From: an uncultured Gammaproteobacteria bacterium
GTDB lineage: Bacteria; Pseudomonadota; Gammaproteobacteria; Pseudomonadales; Ketobacteraceae
DNA: 40,679 nt
Assembly: GCA_913063495.1 (NCBI GenBank)
Contig: CAJXXT010000023.1
Span: 1 to 40,679, forward strand
Direction of reading: 5' to 3'
Positions 6,047 to 14,752 of this stretch are shown piece by piece. The notes under the pieces were generated by a model. That model was not told the origin of the DNA and did no database searches. It saw only the letters and a program-made list of their open reading frames with translations. A program made the position numbers and the translations under genes. Numbering within the stretch: the first letter of the stretch is position 1; every line of letters begins with the position of its first letter.

Positions 6047-9000
6047 ATGAGTAAAGATTCGATCATTATCAAAGGCGCACGCCAAAACAACTTAAAAAAT
6101 CTGGATTTGGAACTACCAACCAATGAGTTGATTGTTGTTACAGGGGTGAGTGGCTCAGGTAAGTCTACACTGGCTTTTGATACCATCTATGCTGAAGGCC
6201 AGCGTCGGTATGTTGAGACGTTTTCTGCTTATGCTCGTCAGTTTCTGGATAGAATGGATAAGCCTGCTGTTGATAGCATACAGGGGATTCCGCCAGCAAT
6301 AGCCATTGATCAAAGTAACCCGGTACGTACATCGAGATCTACCGTCGGCACAATGACGGAGTTGAATGATTACTTGAAGTTGTTGTTTGCACGGCTATCG
6401 CAGCTCTACTGCCATAGCTGTGGCCAAGAGGTTCGGTGTGATAGTGCCCATAGCATCGTTGAGTCGCTGTATCGGGATTTACCCCGTAAAACTCCGTTGA
6501 TGGTATGTCTACCGATAACGGTCCCGCATAACTTCAGCGATGAAGAAGTACTTCAACTGCTAAACAACCAAGGTTATATCAGGGTTCATCACCGCTCAAA
6601 GCAGCGAGTGGAGGTGATCCAGGATCGACTAAAGCTAACCGATGATAATGAAAGTCGACTTCGGGAATCAATAGAAGCGGCATTACATCATGGCAGTGGG
6701 CGAGTTTTAGTGTATCCCCTTGATGAAAACCGTGAAGCTGGGGAGGCGTTACGTTTTTCCACGCATCATCACTGTGCGACTTGTGATATTGACCATAGCG
6801 AGCCAAGCCCTGGGTTGTTTTCTTTTAATTCACCTATTGGTGCCTGTGAAAGCTGTAAAGGTTTTGGTCGTATTATTGGTGTTGATTATGGATTGGTTAT
6901 TCCTGATGAACGTTTGTCTTTGCGTGAGGGTGCGATCAAACCATTTCAGACTCCGAGTAATGAAGACATTCAGAATGAATTGATACGACAAGCAAAGCGT
7001 AAAAAAATCCCTCTCGATAAGCCCTGGAAGCAGCTGAGTAAGAAACATCAGCAATGGGTGATTACAGGTGATGGTAGCTGGGATGAAGGGCTTTGGTTTG
7101 GGGTGCAGGGGTTCTTTGATTGGATGGAAAGAAAATCCTACAAAATGCACATTCGTGTACTTTTGTCCAAATACCGCTCGTATACTACATGCGGTAGTTG
7201 TAATGGGGCCAGGTTAAAAACAGATGCATTTTGGTGGCGCCTTGGTGATAGTTGTGATGCTACAAAGGGGTTGGATGGGGCAAGTCGTTTTGTACCACCG
7301 GGTTGCACATTGGAAACGTCAGAGTTCGAAAAGGTACCCGGTTTAACCATTGCTGACATAATGCAGTTACCGTTATCGCAGTGTTTGGCATTTTTTGCGG
7401 ATCTAACACTGCCTGGTTCGTTGGATGATGCCGCCCAATTGCTAATGACAGAGATTCGGTCGCGCTTAGGTTACTTGCTTGAAGTAGGTCTGGGTTATTT
7501 GACGTTAGATCGACAATCAAGAACATTGAGTGGGGGTGAAGTCCAACGGATTAATCTCACAACAGCGCTTGGCACATCTCTCGTGAATACTCTATTTGTA
7601 CTGGATGAGCCGAGCATTGGGCTTCACCCAAGGGATATTGACCGATTAGTGACAGTATTACACCGGCTGCGAGATGCCGGTAATACGTTGTTGGTTGTTG
7701 AGCATGACCCTCAGGTGATATTGGCGGCAGATCGAATTTTGGACATAGGGCCTGGCCCAGGTAAGCGGGGCGGAGAGATTAGCTTTTATGGAACCCCCGC
7801 ACAGTTACTAAAGAAAAAAACTTCGTTAACCGCGCAATACCTTAATGGTACTAAGCGGGTTTTTGAAGCTAAAGAAAAGCATACCAAGCTTTTGCCAAAA
7901 AGCATTCGTATTGTTGGTGCGAATGAACACAACTTGAAAAATGTTTCCGTTAGTATTCCATTAAATCAATTGGTCTGTCTTACGGGTGTCAGTGGCTCAG
8001 GTAAGTCAACGTTGATGCGAGATGTTCTTTATGCCGGATTATGTCGGCATAAAGGAAAAGGGGGGCAAGCCGCTGGTGCACATGAAGCGTTGACTGGGCA
8101 TGAATTTATTGATGATGTTGTGTTAGTCGACCAAAGCCCCATCGGAAAAACAACACGATCAATACCAGCGACCTATGTGGGAGCATTCGATGCGATTCGA
8201 AAACTATTTGTTGCGCATCCAGAGTCGATTTCACGGGGTTATACGGTTGGAACGTTTAGTTTTAACTCAGGAAAAGGACGCTGTCCTACCTGTTCAGGTA
8301 ATGGGTTCGAGCACGTTGAAATGCAATTTCTAAGTGATGTGTACCTTCGCTGTTCTGATTGTGATGGAACGCGGTATCGTGATGAGGTTCTGCAGATTAA
8401 GGTGCTGGGAGATGTTAATGATGAAGTCCAGGCAAAGTCAATTGCGGAAATTCTGTCGTTCACTGTTGAAGAAGCACTAGCGTTTTTTGTTGCATCCCCT
8501 GATGTGCTTCGATGCCTGCAACCACTTGTTGATGTGGGTTTGGGTTATGTTCAGTTGGGCCAGGCCGTACCAACGCTCAGTGGGGGAGAAGCTCAACGGT
8601 TGAAGTTAGCGGGACATTTAGTTGAAACCGCGGGGCGGCGTACTAAGAAATCCTCTACCAAGAAAGCATCCAAGCAGCCATCCAAACAACTATCAAAACA
8701 ACAGAGTGCACAAGAGCAAGGTATATTATTTCTATTTGATGAACCAACCACAGGGTTGCATTTTGATGATATCGCGACGTTAATGTTAGCGTTCCAGCAG
8801 CTAATAACGGCGGGGCATTCTCTGTTAGTGATTGAGCATAATGTCGATGTGATTCAAGCTGCAGATTGGTTGATTGATATTGGCCTTGAAGGTGGTAACG
8901 CTGGGGGTGAGTTAGTTGTTGAAGGAAGACCTGTTGACGTCGCGTTAAATAAAAAATCCCATACTGCTAAGGCGTTAAGGGATTATACGAAGGCGTTAGC

Positions 9001-11695
9001 GTCTAAGCCGACATTAAATCCTTCCAAAAAATTAAAACAGAAAGCCACGGATAGAGTAATACAAGTTCATCATGCGAGAGAACACAATCTCAAAAATGTC
9101 GATATAACAATACCGAGAGACAAGTTTACGGTTATTTCTGGTGTTAGTGGTAGTGGGAAAAGTACGGTCGCGTTTGATATTATTTTTGGTGAAGGGCAAA
9201 GGCGGTACTTGGAGTCCTTGAATGCGTACGCTAGGCAGTTTGTTCAGCCAGCCTCACGACCGGATGTTGATGCTATTCATGGTATTCCTCCGACTGTCGC
9301 CATAGAGCAACGCACCAGTCGTGGTGGTCGAAAAAGTACGGTTGCGACCATGACGGAAATTTATCATTATTTGCGTTTATTATATGTGAAACTGGGAACC
9401 CAACATTGTCCAACGTGTGATGTGGCAATTGAACCTCAAAGTGCCGAATCAATTTTGTCGCGTATTTTAAAGGATTATCAGGGTAAAACAGTCACACTGC
9501 TAGCGCCTATGGTAGTGGCACGGAAAGGTATCTACAAAGAGTTGGCAAAGTGGGCTAATGATAGAGATTATTCAACATTAAGAGTTGATGGGAAATATTT
9601 GTCAACGGCAGAATGGCCTGTGTTGGATCGGTATAGAGAACATGATATAGAATTACCTATTGCAACATTGGATGTCACTGCCCGTAATGAAAAACATGTT
9701 GAGACGGTGCTGAAGCAAACATTGGATATCGGTAACGGTATTGTTATTATTTCTCCTGATTTCTCACAAGATAAACGATCCCAAGGGGGTAAGAATAAAA
9801 TAAAGGAATCGTTATTTTCAACGACCCGCTCATGCCCATCATGTGGTTGTGGTTTTGATGAGTTGGATCCTAGGTTATTTTCTTATAATTCTAAGCACGG
9901 TTGGTGCACAACCTGTTTTGGAACGGGTCATACAATTTTAGGGTTCGATGAAGAGCAAAGCGGAGAGGAAGAAAATTGGTTAGAAGCTAAAAACTCTGAT
10001 GACATTTTGGATGCCAATGAAAAAGAAGTTATCTGTGGTCAATGTGATGGCCAACGCTTAAACGACACCGCATTGGCGGTACGGTTTAGAAATCAATCTA
10101 TTGCAGATTTGGCAGGGTTATCCATCGAAAGCGCTACTCATTGGTTAGAAAAATTAAAACTTACGAGTAGAGAGCAAGCGATTGCCCATGATTTGTTAGG
10201 AGAATTAGAAGGGCGACTGCACTTTTTACAAAAAGTGGGGTTAACATATCTAACCTTGGATCGATCCGCTCCGACCTTAAGTGGGGGAGAGGCGCAACGT
10301 ATTCGCTTAGCGTCGCAGTTGGGTTCTAATTTACAAGGTGTGTGTTACATCTTAGATGAACCAACTATAGGGTTACATACGCGGGATAATCGGCAATTGA
10401 TTGAAACGTTACGAGAGTTGCAATTAAAAGGTAATACCGTCTTAGTGGTTGAGCACGATGAAGACACGATTAGAGAAGCCGACTATTTAATTGATATGGG
10501 GCCTCGGGCAGGTATTCATGGGGGAGAGGTTGTTGCTCATGGAACTTTGTCGCAGTTAAAGAAAAACAAAGACTCGGTGACGGGTCAATTTATGGCTAAA
10601 CCGCTACGACATCCAATGGCCGACTTGCGAAATAGTGAACAGCGAGGTCAGTTTGAAAAAGAGGCGCTGACAATCGTTGGTGCTAATGAAAATAATCTTA
10701 ATAACCTTGATGTTACCATTCCATTGCGACGTTTGGTTGGTATCAGTGGTGTTAGTGGTAGCGGAAAAAGTACACTGATTCGCTCAATTTTATACAGAAA
10801 CTTACGTCCGAAAATTAATATAAAACAATCGAAAGCCGCGAGAGCCAAAAAGCCTCATTGGTTTGGATGTGAAGAGATTCAAGGTTGGGAGTCCATTACT
10901 CGCATTTTGGAAGTCGATCAAACACCTATAGGCAAAACCACCCGATCATGTCCTGTTACTTATTTAGGGATTTGGGATACCATTCGCAAATTATTTGCAG
11001 GAACCGTTGACGCTAGGTTGCGCGGTTATACCCCCGCGAGATTTTCGTTTAATACAGGTGATGGCCGTTGTTCAACGTGTGGTGGGCACGGAATGGTGAA
11101 AGTTGAAATGAACTTTCTCCCCGATGTTCGTATTGATTGTGAAGAATGCCATGGTTGGCGTTTTAATGCGGAGACATTGTCGGTACGTTACAAGGATAAA
11201 CATATCGGTGAAGTACTGGCGATGAATATTGAGGAGGCTACCGAGTTTTTCTCAGCGATTAGCTCTGTGCATCATACGTTACAGCTTCTTCAAGATGTTG
11301 GGTTGGGTTACTTAACCTTAGGACAGCAAAGCCCAACATTAAGCGGCGGTGAGGCTCAACGTATTAAGCTAGTCACTGAGCTTGCCAAAGTCAGGCCAGG
11401 AGCCCGTGTAAAACAGCACACACTCTATGTACTCGATGAACCGACGGTTGGTCTGCATATGGCTGATGTGGAAAAGCTGTTGCGTGTGCTGCATAGATTG
11501 GTGGATAGTGGCCACTCTGTGTTGGTGATTGAACACAATTTAGACGTTATTGCTGAATCCGATTGGGTGATTGATATTGGGCCTGAGGGAGGAAAGGGTG
11601 GAGGTAAAATTGTGGCACAAGGTACTCCCGCCACAATTTGTAAGCGAAAGCGTTCACATACGGGCACTTATTTGCGTGAACTATTGGTGACTTGA
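6047..11695 (+). CDS. uvrA: Tandem (double-length) UvrA excinuclease subunit A
   Basis: 1,882 aa, about twice a normal UvrA (about 940 aa), made of two UvrA-like halves (about 1-970 and 1010-1882). Four Walker A loops GVSGSGKST lie at 33-41, 647-655, 1032-1040 and 1568-1576. Each ATPase unit has an LSGGE signature and a DEP-(S/T)-x-GLH Walker B. Zinc modules are present in both halves (for example HHCATC...GACESC, GRCPTC...CSDC, RSCPSC...GWCTTC, GRCSTC...CEEC). UvrA recognises bulky DNA lesions, loads UvrB and starts nucleotide excision repair. Double-length forms are known, for example in chlamydiae; a second, normal uvrA may exist elsewhere. A Lys/Ser/Gln-rich insert (about 865-890) interrupts ATPase unit 2. 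No good ribosome-binding site precedes the ATG, and an 8-codon frame (6028-6054) overlaps the start. Confidence 0.9.
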   Translation: MSKDSIIIKGARQNNLKNLDLELPTNELIVVTGVSGSGKSTLAFDTIYAEGQRRYVETFSAYARQFLDRMDKPAVDSIQGIPPAIAIDQSNPVRTSRSTVGTMTELNDYLKLLFARLSQLYCHSCGQEVRCDSAHSIVESLYRDLPRKTPLMVCLPITVPHNFSDEEVLQLLNNQGYIRVHHRSKQRVEVIQDRLKLTDDNESRLRESIEAALHHGSGRVLVYPLDENREAGEALRFSTHHHCATCDIDHSEPSPGLFSFNSPIGACESCKGFGRIIGVDYGLVIPDERLSLREGAIKPFQTPSNEDIQNELIRQAKRKKIPLDKPWKQLSKKHQQWVITGDGSWDEGLWFGVQGFFDWMERKSYKMHIRVLLSKYRSYTTCGSCNGARLKTDAFWWRLGDSCDATKGLDGASRFVPPGCTLETSEFEKVPGLTIADIMQLPLSQCLAFFADLTLPGSLDDAAQLLMTEIRSRLGYLLEVGLGYLTLDRQSRTLSGGEVQRINLTTALGTSLVNTLFVLDEPSIGLHPRDIDRLVTVLHRLRDAGNTLLVVEHDPQVILAADRILDIGPGPGKRGGEISFYGTPAQLLKKKTSLTAQYLNGTKRVFEAKEKHTKLLPKSIRIVGANEHNLKNVSVSIPLNQLVCLTGVSGSGKSTLMRDVLYAGLCRHKGKGGQAAGAHEALTGHEFIDDVVLVDQSPIGKTTRSIPATYVGAFDAIRKLFVAHPESISRGYTVGTFSFNSGKGRCPTCSGNGFEHVEMQFLSDVYLRCSDCDGTRYRDEVLQIKVLGDVNDEVQAKSIAEILSFTVEEALAFFVASPDVLRCLQPLVDVGLGYVQLGQAVPTLSGGEAQRLKLAGHLVETAGRRTKKSSTKKASKQPSKQLSKQQSAQEQGILFLFDEPTTGLHFDDIATLMLAFQQLITAGHSLLVIEHNVDVIQAADWLIDIGLEGGNAGGELVVEGRPVDVALNKKSHTAKALRDYTKALASKPTLNPSKKLKQKATDRVIQVHHAREHNLKNVDITIPRDKFTVISGVSGSGKSTVAFDIIFGEGQRRYLESLNAYARQFVQPASRPDVDAIHGIPPTVAIEQRTSRGGRKSTVATMTEIYHYLRLLYVKLGTQHCPTCDVAIEPQSAESILSRILKDYQGKTVTLLAPMVVARKGIYKELAKWANDRDYSTLRVDGKYLSTAEWPVLDRYREHDIELPIATLDVTARNEKHVETVLKQTLDIGNGIVIISPDFSQDKRSQGGKNKIKESLFSTTRSCPSCGCGFDELDPRLFSYNSKHGWCTTCFGTGHTILGFDEEQSGEEENWLEAKNSDDILDANEKEVICGQCDGQRLNDTALAVRFRNQSIADLAGLSIESATHWLEKLKLTSREQAIAHDLLGELEGRLHFLQKVGLTYLTLDRSAPTLSGGEAQRIRLASQLGSNLQGVCYILDEPTIGLHTRDNRQLIETLRELQLKGNTVLVVEHDEDTIREADYLIDMGPRAGIHGGEVVAHGTLSQLKKNKDSVTGQFMAKPLRHPMADLRNSEQRGQFEKEALTIVGANENNLNNLDVTIPLRRLVGISGVSGSGKSTLIRSILYRNLRPKINIKQSKAARAKKPHWFGCEEIQGWESITRILEVDQTPIGKTTRSCPVTYLGIWDTIRKLFAGTVDARLRGYTPARFSFNTGDGRCSTCGGHGMVKVEMNFLPDVRIDCEECHGWRFNAETLSVRYKDKHIGEVLAMNIEEATEFFSAISSVHHTLQLLQDVGLGYLTLGQQSPTLSGGEAQRIKLVTELAKVRPGARVKQHTLYVLDEPTVGLHMADVEKLLRVLHRLVDSGHSVLVIEHNLDVIAESDWVIDIGPEGGKGGGKIVAQGTPATICKRKRSHTGTYLRELLVT

Positions 11696-11788
11696 CAGGC
11701 ATTGACGTCTGTCCCATCACTGCTATTGTGGTAGTAATCTCGGCGACGTAAGCTCTGATTGCATCAATACTATTGAGAGGAGAGACTC

Positions 11789-12157
11789 ATGACTTTACAT
11801 ACGGTTGCAAAAGAAGGGGAGATAGACCTAGGTACCAATAAGCCGGTTACCATTAATGGGGAGAATATTTTATTGTTTCATCTTGATGATGGATATTACG
11901 CCACGCAAAGTCGTTGCACACATCTGTTTATGCCCCTTAAGAAGGGTAAGATTCGTGACGGTTGCACATTGGAATGTCCTTTCCATCGTGCTCAGTTTGA
12001 TATCCGAACGGGTGAACCGGTCAAATGGGCCAATTTCCCTCCAGGCATCCAGTTGATTAATACTATTCGAAAAGAAAAGGCGTTAAAAACCTATCCAGTA
12101 ACGGTTGAAGGTGATGACATTTTGGTTGAGGTTGTAGCAGAGGTCGAAACTGCTTAA
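11789..12157 (+). CDS. Rieske [2Fe-2S] ferredoxin-like protein
   Basis: A 122-aa soluble protein made of one Rieske fold. The two cluster boxes are C43-T-H45 and C63-x2-H66 (CTH and CPFH), followed by RAQFDIRTGEPV, typical of small Rieske ferredoxins that feed electrons to ring-hydroxylating or similar oxygenases, and of NirD-like subunits. There is no signal peptide, unlike the bc1-type Rieske protein. A GGAG ribosome-binding site lies 9 nt before the ATG. It stands alone, between the uvrA-type gene and a stem-loop, and no oxygenase gene is next to it, so its partner must be encoded elsewhere. Confidence 0.85.
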   Translation: MTLHTVAKEGEIDLGTNKPVTINGENILLFHLDDGYYATQSRCTHLFMPLKKGKIRDGCTLECPFHRAQFDIRTGEPVKWANFPPGIQLINTIRKEKALKTYPVTVEGDDILVEVVAEVETA

Positions 12158-12184
12158 TTAACTTATCGTGGAAATGTTGTTCTG

Positions 12185-12216
12185 GTGATACCAACACGGT
12201 ACAGGGTTGGTATCAC
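12185..12216. terminator. Bidirectional stem-loop between convergent Rieske and MFS genes
   Basis: A perfect 11-bp inverted repeat, GTGATACCAAC (12185-12195) and GTTGGTATCAC (12206-12216), with a 10-nt loop. It overlaps the stop codon of the minus-strand MFS gene and lies 28 bp past the Rieske stop. A U-tract is lacking on both sides, so efficiency is uncertain, but position and stability fit a shared terminator. Confidence 0.55.
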
Positions 12217-13562
12217 TCGGCGGTTCTGGTCACGATGATCTTTCGGTAAGCTTGTAACCCAAAAACAACCAGGGCGGCGGCAATAGGGTAAAATACCAGT
12301 GAGATCACTGACAGTGAATAACGTAGAGAACTGTCATCATTAAAGACAAAATCAGTCAGTGCTGCGACGATGGTTCCCCCTAAAGCTAAGCCAAAAAAAT
12401 TGGTCAAAAATAACATCAGTGCACTGGTCTGTGCTCGCATACGGTTGGGTGTTATCAATTGAAGGCCTGCCATTGCAACGCCAAAATGCATGTAATGAAT
12501 AAAAATCACGAAGGCGCTGACGGCTAGTGCTAAAGTGCTGGTTGGCATAAGAGGTGCGGCGGTTGCAGGAATAATTAATATGAGAGCTGCGATCATTATC
12601 AACCGAAGGTTTGCATCAGTATATCCCCTTTTTTGTAATACCCCGCAAAAAAAAGCACCTGCAAATGTGCCTAATGTCCCGGCAATTATAAAGATGGCTC
12701 CAAGTGCAGTGCCAGCCTCTGTTTTTGATATGCCGTAAGTTCGTACTAAAAATTCCGGGAACCAAGTGAGTGTCCCATACCCAATAATCGCCATCATTGA
12801 AACACTTCCCATTAATGAGAAAAATGCCCTCCAATGTTTCTTTAAATACTTAATAACGTCCTGAAGAGGGATTGCGTCTGGAGTAGCTGATTCGGTACGA
12901 GTTAGTTCAGTACTTTCTCGATGGGGCGGTTCAGATACAAACAACATAAGTACAACGACAACTAACCCAGGCAGTCCAATCCCTACAAACGTGATTTGCC
13001 AAACCGCCATATCTCCGATAAGAGGGTAGGAGCTGAGATCCATCGCAGATAACGTATCGTACAACCAACCACCGATCATATAGGATGTGCCGCTTCCTAT
13101 CGTGATTCCCATCGCAAAGATAGCAGTTGCCCACCGCAGGTTTTTCTCGCTATAAAGGTCACTCAGTAATGAGTAGGTGGCGGGTGATAAGCTTGCTTCT
13201 CCAACACCGACACCAATACGCGCTAAGAATAACGAATGGAAGTTATTGGCTAGACCACATAAGGACGTCATTAAGCTCCAAAAAAATATACCGCTGGAAA
13301 TAATGAGTTTGCGACTTATTCTGTCTGCTAACCAACCAATGGGTAAACCAAGCACGATATAGAACAGAGTGAAAGCTAGTCCGTGCAAGAGGCTAAATTG
13401 AAAATCAGAAATATTAAAATCTTCGCGGATGGGCCCTACTAATAACGCCATTATATTTCTGTCAATAAAAGACAGTATATAGGCAAGCAAAAGTACACCA
13501 AGCGCGTAATGAGATGCTAAGGAGTCTTGTTTTGAGGGTGTTGACGGTGGGGCAAGTGTCAT
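12213..13562 (-). CDS. MFS permease, spinster/MhpT-like
   Basis: A 449-aa inner-membrane transporter with about 12 hydrophobic segments. The first helix contains LSFIDRNIMALLVGPI, and the loop 2-3 motif GWLADRISRK is the MFS signature. VGEASLSPATYSLLSDLY in helices 4-5 is typical of the spinster-like/aromatic acid:H+ symporter families, which move small organic acids or lipid-like molecules. The frame is open further upstream to 13670, but that stretch lies inside the neighbouring gene and is hydrophilic; the ATG at 13562, 19 bp after that gene's stop, fits best. No clear ribosome-binding site is seen, so translation may be coupled to the upstream zinc-ribbon gene. Substrate unknown; a link to the NRPS product is not indicated, since that operon has its own exporter. 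Confidence 0.8.
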   Translation of the reverse strand: MTLAPPSTPSKQDSLASHYALGVLLLAYILSFIDRNIMALLVGPIREDFNISDFQFSLLHGLAFTLFYIVLGLPIGWLADRISRKLIISSGIFFWSLMTSLCGLANNFHSLFLARIGVGVGEASLSPATYSLLSDLYSEKNLRWATAIFAMGITIGSGTSYMIGGWLYDTLSAMDLSSYPLIGDMAVWQITFVGIGLPGLVVVVLMLFVSEPPHRESTELTRTESATPDAIPLQDVIKYLKKHWRAFFSLMGSVSMMAIIGYGTLTWFPEFLVRTYGISKTEAGTALGAIFIIAGTLGTFAGAFFCGVLQKRGYTDANLRLIMIAALILIIPATAAPLMPTSTLALAVSAFVIFIHYMHFGVAMAGLQLITPNRMRAQTSALMLFLTNFFGLALGGTIVAALTDFVFNDDSSLRYSLSVISLVFYPIAAALVVFGLQAYRKIIVTRTAE

Positions 13563-13581
13563 AACATGAGGTCTGTTGGTA

Positions 13582-14211
13582 TTAATGTATGTGATTTTCA
13601 ATTTCCATTGCTTGGATGCCTTTATACTGCATTGCCCCAAGGTTGTTGACGATAGCATTAACAGCTTCAAGGCAAACCCCTAAAGCATTGCCAACTAAAT
13701 TTATCTGAAGACGTTCTTCGTATTCTATCGGGCGGGCAGCGTAGACAAGGAGATAGGCCGCTTCAATTATTAGGGATTTGTCCAGCCAGCTGAGTTTATC
13801 GACACTGGATTTCAGTTGTTCAAATAAGCTGGATCCTTGGTTGATGCGTTTGATATGGTGTTGTATTTCAGTTGCAGAAATTTCTTTCCCCGTTATAGCT
13901 TCGAATATTTTTTGGCTGACTCCAATACCGTGGCTAAGCCCGTAGCCTGCTAATAGATAGGCAAGTACAGATTGTACCGTTTCAAAGTAAAGGGGGGCAT
14001 CCGCATCAAGTGCACTATACGTGTGTCCACAACCCTCACATTGGTTGTAATCGGCGGTGGTTCCGAGTGGTAAAATTCGGATAAAAAAGAGTGTGAAATA
14101 ATTTTTTTCAATAACTCTAACAAGATTTTTGTTGGTATCGCAAATTGGGCAGTTAAATTCCCCCAGGTTTTCTGTTGATGCGACTGTTTTTTCGCCAAGT
14201 AGAAACAGCAT
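13582..14211 (-). CDS. Zinc-ribbon protein with TerB-like helical domain
   Basis: A 209-aa cytosolic protein. The N-terminus has a four-cysteine ribbon, C21-P-I-C24 and C58-E-G-C61-G, separated by a hydrophobic stretch (YFTLFFIRILPLG), like the zinc-ribbon_15 domain. The remaining 130 residues are predicted helical and resemble TerB-like domains (SQKIFEAITGKEISATEIQHHI, LIIEAAYLLVYAA), which are found in proteins sensing stress or metals at the membrane. Function cannot be given. An AAAGGG ribosome-binding site lies 7 nt before the ATG. The MFS gene follows 19 bp after the stop, so the two are probably co-transcribed. Confidence 0.65.
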   Translation of the reverse strand: MLFLLGEKTVASTENLGEFNCPICDTNKNLVRVIEKNYFTLFFIRILPLGTTADYNQCEGCGHTYSALDADAPLYFETVQSVLAYLLAGYGLSHGIGVSQKIFEAITGKEISATEIQHHIKRINQGSSLFEQLKSSVDKLSWLDKSLIIEAAYLLVYAARPIEYEERLQINLVGNALGVCLEAVNAIVNNLGAMQYKGIQAMEIENHIH

Positions 14212-14310
14212 TATGCAGCCCTTTAATTTAGTCCTTTGCGGTAGAACTTACCATTAGCGAGGTATTTATTCTATACATAGCAATATTCCGGGATAAGGGT
14301 TGATACGCAG

Positions 14311-14358
14311 AAGGGTCAGTAGGGGCTGTTCTAGGGCTAGGCGCTAAGTTTGACCCTT
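14311..14358. repeat. 8-bp inverted repeat
   Basis: AAGGGTCA (14311-14318) and TGACCCTT (14351-14358) are perfect inverted copies with a 32-nt spacer. It may be a regulator site with two half-sites or part of a folded leader; nothing decides between these. Confidence 0.35.
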
Positions 14359-14401
14359 TTGCGACCTATTGCTGTTACTTGTTTAAATTGAGAAAATAAA
14401 A

Positions 14402-14463
14402 AGAGAGGCTAAATTCAAAATAGGTATACGCTGTGTTTGGGTATAAATATAGCGTACCTCTCT
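14402..14463. repeat. Nested inverted repeat upstream of the NRPS operon
   Basis: AGAGAGG (14402-14408) pairs with CCTCTCT (14457-14463), and inside it ACGCT (14428-14432) pairs with AGCGT (14451-14455), extended as GGTATACGCT against AGCGTACC. The inner and outer arms compete for the same CC pair, so two exclusive hairpins are possible. This could be a structured RNA leader or overlapping operator sites, about 290 bp before the first operon gene. Confidence 0.4.
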
Positions 14464-14573
14464 GAAATATCGGCTTTTTCTCCGTTTTTCACCATCTTTT
14501 TGTACGTTTTTTGCCAATTGATTACTGTTCACTATCAGAAACCGTTATTCTGTTGTGTCTCGTACTGTAACGC

Positions 14574-14603
14574 ATGCCATATGACGAGGTTGGGCGATAT
14601 ACT
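14574..14603 (+). promoter_or_regulatory. Candidate promoter of the NRPS operon
   Basis: ATGCCA (14574-14579, 4 of 6 matches to TTGACA) and TATACT (14598-14603, 5 of 6 matches to TATAAT) are separated by 18 bp. Transcription would start near 14610, leaving a leader of about 140 nt before the first gene. Confidence 0.35.
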
Positions 14604-14752
14604 TTTATCACAATGATGGTAATATGAGCACCTTAGGCACTTATGCGTTTATCAGCTCAAAGTGATTGTTTTTTACCAGGTTTTTGGTAACAAAACGAGA
14701 AAGAAGCAAGCTAAATTGCTCAAATAATAATAAGAAGTAAAAGGTTAGATTG

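Larger units (their letters stand above)
14212..14752. other. 540-bp non-coding region before the NRPS operon
   Basis: No credible gene is seen on either strand. The region separates the divergent zinc-ribbon gene and NRPS operon and should hold both promoters. It contains two inverted-repeat structures (14311-14358 and 14402-14463) and a candidate promoter (14574-14603), listed separately. No convincing Fur box was found. Confidence 0.7.

Noticed and set aside
13563-13670. Longer start of the MFS permease (13670)
   Set aside because: The added 36 residues overlap the zinc-ribbon gene and do not resemble an MFS N-terminus; the ATG at 13562 begins the normal family sequence.
14598-14625. Possible Fur box (AATGATGGTAATAT)
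   Set aside because: Only about half of the positions fit the 7-1-7 Fur consensus; not enough to claim iron control, though an EntS-like exporter made it worth looking for.
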